Shown in pieces: positions 57,386-64,000 of a stretch of DNA of 64,000 nucleotides. Position 1 is the stretch's first letter. Each line of letters opens with the position of its first letter. Both the position numbers and the translations under genes were made by a program. This stretch comes from Nocardia ignorata NBRC 108230 (GTDB lineage: Bacteria > Actinomycetota > Actinomycetes > Mycobacteriales > Mycobacteriaceae), in the NCBI RefSeq assembly GCF_001612905.1, contig NZ_BDBI01000039.1:1-64000 (forward strand), in the 5' to 3' direction. The notes beneath the pieces were generated by a model, which was given only the letters and a program-made list of their open reading frames with translations, did no database searches and was not told the origin of the DNA.

Positions 57386-58633
57386 TTGTCGATTTCCGCT
57401 GACGAATCCCAGAGTCGAAATCCGAACAAAGGCTACATCGCCCTTTTGGGCTGGAGCTTGAATGCGGTGGCGGCTGTCGATCGTTTCGATCGGCGCTACA
57501 TCGTGGTAGCCCCCGCGTGGGCGCAAGATTATTGCACAGAACACAACATTCCCTATATTCCATGGGATTTCGAACGTCTCAACGATCGTTCGATGGAGAT
57601 CGCGGAAACGCTGAAGGATCTGGGCGTCGACGTCGCCATCCCGATCTTCGAGGAAACCGTCGAATGGGCGGGCGCGATCAATTCCGTGTTGCTCGACAAC
57701 CCTCGCCTGCTCGGGCAGGCCATGCTGCTGCGCGACAAGTCGCTGATGAAGCGGCGCGCCCAGCTCGGCGGCATCCGGGTCGGCATCTTCGAGGAGGCGC
57801 ACGACCGCGACGACGTGGCCCGTTTCCTCAAGCGGGTCAACCAGACCCTGCTCAAGCTCGACGGTGACCCCAACGACCCGATCCACCTCAAGGCCTTCGA
57901 CAAGGCCGGCTGCCTGGGTCACCGCGTGATCCGTACGCCCGACGAGATCGACACCATCCCCGACGACGAGTTCCCGATGCTGATGGAATCGCATCTCGAC
58001 GGCTGGGAGTTCGCGGTCGAGGCCTGGGTGCACAAGGGCCGCATCTGCTTTCTCAACATCTCCGAATACGTCACCCTCGGCTATTCGGTGTTCGTTCCGG
58101 CCACTCCTGAACTGGAGAAGTATCGGCCGGAGATCACCCGCCAGGTCGAAAAGCTCATCAAGACCTTCGACATCGAATTCGGCTTCATCCATCCCGAGTA
58201 CTTCGTCACCAGCGACGGCGAGATGTATTTCGGCGAGGTCGCCTATCGGCCACCGGGTTTCAAGGTGTTCGAGCTACTCGAACGCACCTACGGTTTCAAC
58301 GCCTATCACGCGCTGGTGCTGGCCTTCGACCCGAAGACCACCGACGAGGAGATCGACGCCTTCTTCCCGAAGGAAGTCGTCGACGCCACCGGGCACGCCG
58401 GATGCTTCGGGGTGTACCCGCGCAGGCGGGTGGTCAGCCGGCTGTCGATTCCGCCGGAAACCGAGGACCACGACTATTTCGAGTCCCACGAGCTCACCGA
58501 GCCGCTGGCCGAGAAAGTCACCAAGCGAACAGCTTTCGGCAACCATTGGGGCCTGCTCTATTTCTTCGGTGGCGACCCGTACACTCTGCGGGATCTGCTG
58601 AAGCGACAAGAAGAGCTCGACTTCTACATCTGA
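57386..58633 (+). CDS. ATP-grasp ligase of unknown product
   Basis: 415 residues. Starts with GYIALLGWSLNAVAAVDRFD (pre-ATP-grasp Rossmann part), then DVAIPIFEETVEWAGAINS, KSLMKRRAQLGG, MLMESHLDGWEFAVEAWVHKGRICFLNISEY and FIHPEYFVTSDGEMYFGEVAYRPPG, which supplies the metal-binding acids. In place of the usual Asn after the last Glu there is VAYRPPG, a variation seen in some amino acid ligases. It would couple a carboxylate to an amine using ATP. TTG 57386 has aagggataagg upstream. It is 12 bp before the protein below, with which it must work. Confidence 0.82.
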   Translation: MSISADESQSRNPNKGYIALLGWSLNAVAAVDRFDRRYIVVAPAWAQDYCTEHNIPYIPWDFERLNDRSMEIAETLKDLGVDVAIPIFEETVEWAGAINSVLLDNPRLLGQAMLLRDKSLMKRRAQLGGIRVGIFEEAHDRDDVARFLKRVNQTLLKLDGDPNDPIHLKAFDKAGCLGHRVIRTPDEIDTIPDDEFPMLMESHLDGWEFAVEAWVHKGRICFLNISEYVTLGYSVFVPATPELEKYRPEITRQVEKLIKTFDIEFGFIHPEYFVTSDGEMYFGEVAYRPPGFKVFELLERTYGFNAYHALVLAFDPKTTDEEIDAFFPKEVVDATGHAGCFGVYPRRRVVSRLSIPPETEDHDYFESHELTEPLAEKVTKRTAFGNHWGLLYFFGGDPYTLRDLLKRQEELDFYI

Positions 58634-58645
58634 TCGGATCGGCGA

Positions 58646-60646
58646 TTGAGTCCAAGCGACCAGGCGACGCTCGACAAGCGTCTCGCCACCCTCGACCACG
58701 CCACCGGGGCCCTGCACGACACCGGCGAATTCGGCAAGCAGGTGAAGCTGCCGAGAGTGCTCGACGCGCTGCGCCGGGTACTGCTGGTGCCGGGCGGGTG
58801 TGCGGCGGTGCGCGAGCGAGCGCAGCGCCTCGAGGCGGCAGGCCTGTTCCTCGGCACCGATTGGGCGCAGCCGCAGATTCTCATTCCGGCGCTGAGCACC
58901 GGTTCGCTGCGCAGCGCCAATGCCGACACTGTTGTGGTGGAGGCGGTGAGCGATCTGCGGTTGCTCGCTGTGGCCAAGGGTGATTACGAGCATCCGCTGA
59001 TCTCGGCCGCGGCGGCCGGCGAGCACCTGTCGCAGGTGCTCGCGGTGAATCTGTCGCTGCTGTTCTCGCCGCCCACGGAGGCCGAGCGGGAGCAGCAGGG
59101 GCGGATGGCGCAGGTATCGCGCGAGCTGCTGCACTACCTGGTCGCCGAGGTCGGGTACGAGAAGGTGCTCGAGAATCTCGTGGACGAGATCTGGCGCATT
59201 CTGCGACAGCGGCCCATCCAGGTGGACGCCGTGAAGCGGATGATCACCCAGATCGCCGTGGCCAGAGCCAATCCCGATGTCGATCTCGGCGCAAGTGGAC
59301 TCGGCGCCGACCGGCTCATCAGCAGCCTCTACGGCACCACCGAGGGGTGCCGGGAGGATCCCGGCGTCGAGATCTACCGCGCCCGCCTCGAATCCATGGA
59401 CGACAGCGCCCTGCAGTACGAGGCGACAGGTTTCGCGCGTTCCATGCACGACACCGGCCTGGTATCGCCGTATCACGCTGTGCTGCTGCGCTTTCTGCTC
59501 GGCAAAGGTGAATATCTGCTCGGCGAGGCGATGGGCTTGTCGAGCACCGGTCGCGACAGCCTGCTCTGCTACCACGAACTCGTCCGCACGCTGATCGAGC
59601 AAGCCGTGTTCGTCGAAACAGCGCAGTGTGTCTACGGTTTGGCGTTGCTGCTCGAACGCGGCATCCTCTATCAGCCGCCGGTGGCGCCCGCGCTGTGGCG
59701 GCAACTGTCGCTGCGCTTGTCACCGCATTCACAGCAGCGGTTGACGCAGGTGTTCGGTGCCGTGCCCGACCCGCGCGCGCGGTTGCTCGCCGGGGTGCTG
59801 TCGGTGCTCGGTCAGCCGCTCGGCATCGGCCAGGGCGACAACCCCACCTGCCAGTCGGCGCGGGCCCTGTCGATGTGGGCCTACAACGATCCCGACTACC
59901 TGCTGCAATCGGTGGTGTGGGCCGCGCGCGACGACGAGATCGTCATGCACTTCGAAGGTCAGCCGCTGTCCTCACGCGAGCACGGTGACCAGGCGAACGC
60001 CCTGCTGCACCACGACCTCGACCCGGTATCACTACTGGTGGTGCCCCATCTGGACCGCATCTACGCCGAAATGGGCCGCCGGTGCGCCGGCCGTGAGGGC
60101 GACCCGCACCGCTGGATCAACCCCGAGTTCCACGGGTGGTGGTCGGGCCGGGGTTTCCGTATCAATGTCGATGTCGCCACCGGCAACCTCGTCGACCTCG
60201 ACGATTTCCAGCGCCACTTCTACGCGAGCTATCACCCCTTCTACAACGGCAATCAGCCCGTGATCCACCCGCAGCCCGCCGGTATCGCGGTCACCGACAG
60301 CGCCGCCCGCTTCGTGGGCTGGCACGCGATCACCATCCTGCGCGTGAGCCTCGACCCGCAGGGCAAGATGCGCGTCTACTTCTACAACCCCAACAACGAC
60401 AGCGGCCAGGACTGGGGCGACGGAGTAGTCGTCGGCACCGCGGGCCACGGCGAACGCTTCGGCGAAGCGTCACTGCCCTTCGAGCAGTTCGCCTCACGGC
60501 TCTATATCTTCCATTTCGACCCGCTCGAGCCCGGGGAATCGGCAGCCGTGGACCGCGCGGAATTGGATCGGGTCACCGGCTACATCCGGCGCAGTTGGGG
60601 TGCGGACCGCCTACCACCGGAAGATGTTGTGGCCGAACAGGACTAA
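58646..60646 (+). CDS. Large protein with papain-like Cys-His-Asn arrangement, partner of the ATP-grasp ligase
   Basis: 666 residues and no signal or membrane segment. The first 390 residues are mostly helical and not recognised. The C-terminal part has GDNPTCQSARALSMWAY with Cys402, GWHAITILRV with His560, and YFYNPNNDSGQDWG with Asn581. Cys, His and Asn in that order and spacing suggest a papain-like peptidase or transglutaminase-like fold; this is my inference from motifs, not a family match. TTG 58646 is the start, with a weak site. Its stop overlaps the convergent small gene by 4 bases. Confidence 0.7.
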   Translation: MSPSDQATLDKRLATLDHATGALHDTGEFGKQVKLPRVLDALRRVLLVPGGCAAVRERAQRLEAAGLFLGTDWAQPQILIPALSTGSLRSANADTVVVEAVSDLRLLAVAKGDYEHPLISAAAAGEHLSQVLAVNLSLLFSPPTEAEREQQGRMAQVSRELLHYLVAEVGYEKVLENLVDEIWRILRQRPIQVDAVKRMITQIAVARANPDVDLGASGLGADRLISSLYGTTEGCREDPGVEIYRARLESMDDSALQYEATGFARSMHDTGLVSPYHAVLLRFLLGKGEYLLGEAMGLSSTGRDSLLCYHELVRTLIEQAVFVETAQCVYGLALLLERGILYQPPVAPALWRQLSLRLSPHSQQRLTQVFGAVPDPRARLLAGVLSVLGQPLGIGQGDNPTCQSARALSMWAYNDPDYLLQSVVWAARDDEIVMHFEGQPLSSREHGDQANALLHHDLDPVSLLVVPHLDRIYAEMGRRCAGREGDPHRWINPEFHGWWSGRGFRINVDVATGNLVDLDDFQRHFYASYHPFYNGNQPVIHPQPAGIAVTDSAARFVGWHAITILRVSLDPQGKMRVYFYNPNNDSGQDWGDGVVVGTAGHGERFGEASLPFEQFASRLYIFHFDPLEPGESAAVDRAELDRVTGYIRRSWGADRLPPEDVVAEQD

Positions 60647-60915
60647 CTGTGCGTCGCGAGGTAGACCAGCGTGGCCACGCCGAGCGCGAGCGCGCCCAGA
60701 ATGCCGCCGGCTATGGTGTCGGCGCGATTTGTCGCGATCCCGCGTTCGATCCGGTCCCACCCGACGAACGCCGCGCCGACCGCGATCACGGCGGCGGGCA
60801 CCGCGAGAAACTCACTCGCGAACGGGATCACGGAGAATCCGCACGCGAGGATGCCGAGGACCAACGAGAGCAGTCCCGCACCGTTGCGTGGCGGCGGCAC
60901 GTGGGGTCCTGGCAT
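60643..60915 (-). CDS. DUF4190-type small membrane protein
   Basis: 90 residues. A short Pro-rich start (MPGPHVPPPRNGAG) precedes two membrane helices (LLSLVLGILACGFSVIPF with FLAVPAAVIAVGAAFVG, and GGILGALALGVATLVYLA) separated by a short loop, the usual DUF4190 form. Function is unknown. A run of nine G lies just upstream (60930-60938). Confidence 0.75.
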   Translation of the reverse strand: MPGPHVPPPRNGAGLLSLVLGILACGFSVIPFASEFLAVPAAVIAVGAAFVGWDRIERGIATNRADTIAGGILGALALGVATLVYLATHS

Positions 60916-61111
60916 TCCCCGAGCGTAGCGGGGGGGGGTGTCGGCGGGCGCTGCGTTGTCGGCGGTGACGGCGTGCGTGAGCGCACGCTCCTCGTCGGCA
61001 CCGGCCCGTCGCTGACCGATTGCTGGTAACCACCTCGGCATCTGTTCTATTTCATTTTCGTCCGGAAGTTACTCGGCGTTATATCGTGCAATTCCCTGTT
61101 CGAATGCGCTG

Positions 61112-61528
61112 ATGCTCAGGACGAAATGGGGTTTCGCAATGGTGGTCGGGGCAGGGAAGGGTTCGCTGAGAGGAAGCCATCGCGCGGTTCGGGTGCGTGC
61201 GCGGCGGCCGTTGCGGGTGACGGAACTGGTCACCGGGGCGATGGTGTTGCTCGCCGCGGGTGGCGGAATGGCGGGGCCGGTCATCGCGGCCGTACTGGTG
61301 TATCGGGCGGGTGGGCCGCAGGTCGGCACCGCCGTCACGGCCTCACTGGTGGTGGCGATCGCGGCGGTGGCGGTGTGCCTGGTCACCGGGCTCTGGCTGC
61401 TGGCCACGGCGTGGCGCCGTCGCACACCGTGCCCGGCCCCCGACACCACGACCGTGCGAACCCCGGTGACCCACGGCCTCCGTCCCCGGCTGGGGATGAG
61501 CGGCGTCGCCGTGCGAGGTGCGCCATGA
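61112..61528 (+). CDS. Small two-helix membrane protein
   Basis: 138 residues from ATG 61112, or 129 from ATG 61139; I cannot decide the start. An Arg-rich head (SHRAVRVRARRPLRVTE) is followed by helices at about 42-65 and 75-97 and a cytoplasmic tail. No family is recognised. It overlaps the next gene by 4 nt (ATGA), so the two proteins are made together. Confidence 0.62.
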   Translation: MLRTKWGFAMVVGAGKGSLRGSHRAVRVRARRPLRVTELVTGAMVLLAAGGGMAGPVIAAVLVYRAGGPQVGTAVTASLVVAIAAVAVCLVTGLWLLATAWRRRTPCPAPDTTTVRTPVTHGLRPRLGMSGVAVRGAP

Positions 61529-61992
61529 CGGCGGCAGAGCGAGTCGGCTTCGTCGAATGCCACCGGTGCCGGTTGTTCGTCGAGGTTCTCGACCGGGACC
61601 GGTGCGGGACGCGGCTCGCCCAGCTTCTCGCACGCGCCAGGCAGCACTGGACCAGCCACAGCGATCGCGCCGTGTTCGGTCCACGAAACCACTGGGACGG
61701 CATCACCCTCGACGATGCCGTCCGGTGCCCGGGCGACCTGGTCGAGGCGGCCGCGGCCGGTTGCGGTTGCGGTGACCAGGCCGAGGACCTGGCCACCGTC
61801 CTCATGCTGCTGTCGGGCTGCCCCGTCGTGGTCGAGCCGGTCGCGGGACAGCCGTGTTTTCTGCTGTCCCTGTACGGACTGGCCGACGACGATCTCGGTC
61901 TCGCCGAAACCCTCGTCCAGGTCTTCGAACTCGACCATTCCCTGCGCGTCGTCGACCGGACCAGCTGGACCGTTCCGGTCGCCGCCCGCTGA
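61525..61992 (+). CDS. Cys-containing small protein coupled to a membrane protein
   Basis: 155 residues. It has two cysteine pairs, ECHRC near residue 11 and GCGCGD near residue 80, plus a Cys at SGCPVVVEP and GQPCFLL. The pairs could bind zinc or form disulfides. SHSDRAVFGPRNHWDGITLDDAVRCPGD looks like a conserved core. No family is recognised. ATG 61525 overlaps the upstream stop. Confidence 0.62.
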   Translation: MTAAERVGFVECHRCRLFVEVLDRDRCGTRLAQLLARARQHWTSHSDRAVFGPRNHWDGITLDDAVRCPGDLVEAAAAGCGCGDQAEDLATVLMLLSGCPVVVEPVAGQPCFLLSLYGLADDDLGLAETLVQVFELDHSLRVVDRTSWTVPVAAR

Positions 61993-61995
61993 CCC

Positions 61996-62391
61996 TCAGC
62001 CGCGCACCGCGAGTGCGTCCACTTCGAACAACATTCCCGGCAGGGCGAGCGCGGCGACGCCGAGCAGCGTCTGGGCGGGCGGTCGCTCGCCCCAGATCTG
62101 CGCGATCTTCTCGCCGAGCACGGTCAGCTTGTCGAGGTCGTGCTCGACGATGAACGTGCGCAACTGAGCGACGTCGCCGTAGTCGAGACCCGCTGAGCGC
62201 AGCGCGGTTCCGAGGTTGGCGAAGGCCCGCTCGACCTGTCCGGCGAAGTCGTCGGTGGTGGTGTGTCCCTGTGCGTCCGAGTCGTACTGACCCGCGATCA
62301 GCACGAGCTCACCGCTCACCTTCGCGACATGGCTGTAGCCGAATCCGGTGGGATCGTGCAGGTCGGCGGGGTTGCTGATATCCAAAGGCAT
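61996..62391 (-). CDS. RidA family protein
   Basis: 131 residues. YjgF/RidA form: GYSHVAKVSGELVLIAGQYDSDAQG, VERAFANLGTALRSAGLDYGDVAQLRTFIVE and PAQTLLGVAALALPGMLFEVDALAV. The canonical arginine of imine deaminases near the end (usually in a R-ALP context) is not obvious: the residues read LGVAALALPG. It may therefore be a non-RidA subgroup member. ATG 62391 has aggagag. Confidence 0.88.
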   Translation of the reverse strand: MPLDISNPADLHDPTGFGYSHVAKVSGELVLIAGQYDSDAQGHTTTDDFAGQVERAFANLGTALRSAGLDYGDVAQLRTFIVEHDLDKLTVLGEKIAQIWGERPPAQTLLGVAALALPGMLFEVDALAVRG

Positions 62392-62466
62392 GGCGTCTCT
62401 CCTGTGTGCGCGAATGGTCGGCACAGGGGAGACGACGCACCGCCGGAGAGTGTGACAACCGCTGGC

Positions 62467-62644
62467 GTGCGTCCGAGGGGCGCCACGGCCACCGCCGTGC
62501 GTGGCCTGTTCGGCAACCCGGTCGCCGGCCTGCGACTCCTGGGCTGCCGACCATGCGGAACTGCTGGCGGTGGCGTGGCCGGTGGCGTTGGTCGCGGTGT
62601 TCTTCCCGCTCGCGGTGCGGCGGTTCCGCGACCTGAGCCGCTGA
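62467..62644 (+). pseudogene. Frameshifted C-terminal remnant of an ABC-2 type permease
   Basis: One frame reads ATATAVRGLFGNPVA (to about 62526), and a second frame continues from about 62534 with DSWAADHAELLAVAWPVALVAVFFPLAVRRFRDLSR followed by a stop at 62642-62644. Together they look like the end of a DrrB-type permease. Nothing that could be its N-terminus or its ATPase is found nearby. It is the relic of a lost transporter operon between ridA and glmS. Confidence 0.55.
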
Positions 62645-62645
62645 C

Positions 62646-64000
62646 CTATTCGACGGTGACGCTCTTGGCCAGGTTGCGTGGCTTGTCCACGTCGCGGCCG
62701 AGGGCGAGGGCGCAATGATAGGCCAGCAGTTGCAGCGGGATGGTGAGCAACATCGGGTCGAGTTCCGGGGCGACCTTCGGCACCCGGATCACGTCGTCGG
62801 CGATGCTCGCGGGCAGGTCCGCGTTGGTGACGGCGATGACCGGGCCACCGCGGGCCTTGATCTGCTCGATGGTGTTGATGTTCTTGGCCAGCAGTTCGTC
62901 GTCGGGGACGATCACCACGCTCGGCATCTCCGGGTCGATCAGGGCGAGCGGGCCGTGTTTGAGTTCGGAGGCCTGATATGCCTCGGCGTGCACATAGCTG
63001 ACTTCCTTCAGCTTCTGTGCGCCCTCGCGGGCCACCGGCCAGGCACGCACCCGGCCGATGAAGAACATGCTGCGCGCCTTCGCGTAGCGCTGGGCGATCT
63101 CGGCGATGGCCGCTTCGTCACCGATCAGCTGGTCGATGGCGTCGGGCACGGCGCGAAGACCGTCGACGATGCGCTGCCCGTCGGCGGCCGAGAGGTCACG
63201 CACCCGTCCGAGCAGCAGAGCGAGCATCGTGAACGACACCGTCATGTTCGTCAGCGCCTTGGTCGAGGCGACCGAGATCTCGGGGCCCGCGTGCAGGAAC
63301 ACACCGGCACCGCACTGGCGGGCGATCGCGCTGCCAACCGCGTTCACCGCACCGATCACCCGGCCACCCTTGCGCTGCAATTCCTGCACCGCGGCCAGGG
63401 TGTCCAGGGTTTCCCCGGATTGGCTGATCGCCACGTACAGCGCGTCGGGGTCGACGACCGGATTGCGGTAGCGGAACTCCGAGGCCGGTTCCGCCGTGGC
63501 GGGGATGCGGGCGAGCTCCTCCACCAGTTGCGCACCGAGCTGACCTGCGTAATAGGCCGACCCGCAGCCGAGGAACACCACCTTGCTGATGCCGCGCAAT
63601 TCGCGGGCGTCCATGTTCAGGCCGCCCAGACGCGCGGTGGCGAAGCGGTCGTCGAGGCGTCCGCGCAGGGCCCGGCGCACGGCCTCGCTCTGCTCGGCGA
63701 TCTCCTTGCGCATGAAGTCGGGATAGCCGCCGAGCGCGTAGTCCTCGGCGGCCATGTCGATGGTGGTCTCCACCTTGTCGGTCTGCTCGGGTTCGGCGCC
63801 GAGGGTGCTGGTGCGGAATCCGTCGGCGCGCAGGGTGGCGATCTCGCCGTCGTCGAGGAACACCACCCGCTGGGTGTGGTGCACCAGGGCGGCGACATCG
63901 GAGGCGATGAACATCTCGCCGTCGCCGACACCGAGCACGATCGGGCTGCCGTTGCGGGCCACGACCAGCTCGTCGGGCCGGCGCGCGTCGAGGACCAGCA
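62646..64000 (-). CDS. glmS: Glucosamine-6-phosphate synthase, partial (5' end beyond the window)
   Basis: About 451 residues of the C-terminal part are present; the glutaminase domain start lies beyond 64000. The end of the glutaminase domain (ARNGSPIVLGVGDGEMFIASDVAAL) is followed by two SIS domains: VVFLGCGSAYYAGQLGAQLVEELARI with AISQSGETLDTLAAVQ, and MFFIGRVRAWPVAREGAQKLKEVSYVHAEAYQASELKHGPLALI. The C-terminus is NLAKSVTVE, as in all GlmS. It makes glucosamine-6-phosphate for peptidoglycan precursors. It reads through the window edge without interruption. Confidence 0.97.
   Translation of the reverse strand, partial: LVLDARRPDELVVARNGSPIVLGVGDGEMFIASDVAALVHHTQRVVFLDDGEIATLRADGFRTSTLGAEPEQTDKVETTIDMAAEDYALGGYPDFMRKEIAEQSEAVRRALRGRLDDRFATARLGGLNMDARELRGISKVVFLGCGSAYYAGQLGAQLVEELARIPATAEPASEFRYRNPVVDPDALYVAISQSGETLDTLAAVQELQRKGGRVIGAVNAVGSAIARQCGAGVFLHAGPEISVASTKALTNMTVSFTMLALLLGRVRDLSAADGQRIVDGLRAVPDAIDQLIGDEAAIAEIAQRYAKARSMFFIGRVRAWPVAREGAQKLKEVSYVHAEAYQASELKHGPLALIDPEMPSVVIVPDDELLAKNINTIEQIKARGGPVIAVTNADLPASIADDVIRVPKVAPELDPMLLTIPLQLLAYHCALALGRDVDKPRNLAKSVTVE

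Noticed and set aside
60930..60938. A run of nine G as a possible phase-variation tract.
   Set aside because: It lies outside a coding frame, just upstream of a small DUF4190 gene, and such runs are prone to sequencing error; there is nothing else to support switching.
62406..62636. A 76-codon Arg/Trp-rich plus-strand frame.
   Set aside because: The composition is that of a shadow frame. The other two frames hold the permease remnant.

Overview
This 64 kb window is high-GC actinobacterial chromosome, most likely Nocardia or a close mycolic-acid-producing relative of Mycobacterium. The signs are two tandem MspA-type porins, KasA/B- and FadD32-like lipid enzymes, an LdtMt-type L,D-transpeptidase beside a LytR-CpsA-Psr ligase, an Rv3235-like protein, an Acg-like nitroreductase, and many GTG/TTG starts with 4-nt gene overlaps. 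The genus is an inference; no 16S or marker comparison was possible. The window opens at the end of an rRNA operon (5S rRNA plus terminator) and ends inside glmS.

Layout. 1-3.2 kb: 5S rRNA, an exported YdcF/DUF218 protein, a DUF574 methyltransferase and a PAS-GGDEF protein. 3.2-7.5 kb: an acyl-ACP desaturase divergent from a ketoacyl-ACP synthase/fatty-acyl-AMP ligase pair. 7.5-10.9 kb: a cell-wall operon (YceI, L,D-transpeptidase, LCP protein). 11-19 kb: MFS transporter, DUF72, Rv3235-like, DUF4254, acyl-CoA dehydrogenase, a membrane protein and a TerD-AIM24 fusion.

18.9-27.9 kb holds the most interesting locus. It is a nine-gene minus-strand operon in which seven of eight junctions are 4-nt overlaps, and a near-perfect Fur/Zur-type box lies just upstream. 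It encodes an ATP-grasp ligase, a DUF364 protein, an SbnA-like PLP enzyme, an MFS transporter, a PduX-like L-threonine kinase, a complete siderophore-type ABC importer and a GNAT acetyltransferase. I read it as an undescribed amino-acid-derived metallophore system, with zinc as the most likely metal because of the box type.

28-38 kb: a secreted protein sharing that box, an amidase, a MarR/cupin pair with a palindromic operator, a manganese-type ABC importer (mntABC) with an apparently leaderless promoter, YjbR and YaeQ proteins, a lipase-like hydrolase, and a TetR/FabH pair with two identical 16-bp operators. Next comes a CinA-type gene whose start codon, and its neighbour's stop codon, both appear to be lost through one base. 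38.7-44.9 kb: tandem porins, then a minus-strand group of NhaA, TerD, response regulator and histidine kinase with another TerD gene upstream.

45-51 kb: an OafA-type acyltransferase with SGNH domain, a Pro/Gln-rich membrane protein, a SulP-MerR pair with a MerR-like operator, and an Acg-like nitroreductase. 51.8-57.3 kb: an 1818-residue single-chain acyl-CoA carboxylase resembling eukaryotic ACC. 57.4-60.6 kb: a two-gene unit of ATP-grasp and a 666-residue protein with a Cys-His-Asn arrangement, a second candidate for an undescribed system. 60.6-64 kb: small membrane and Cys-containing proteins, RidA, a frameshifted ABC-2 permease remnant and the 3' part of glmS. No CRISPR array, insertion sequence, prophage or tRNA was recognised.
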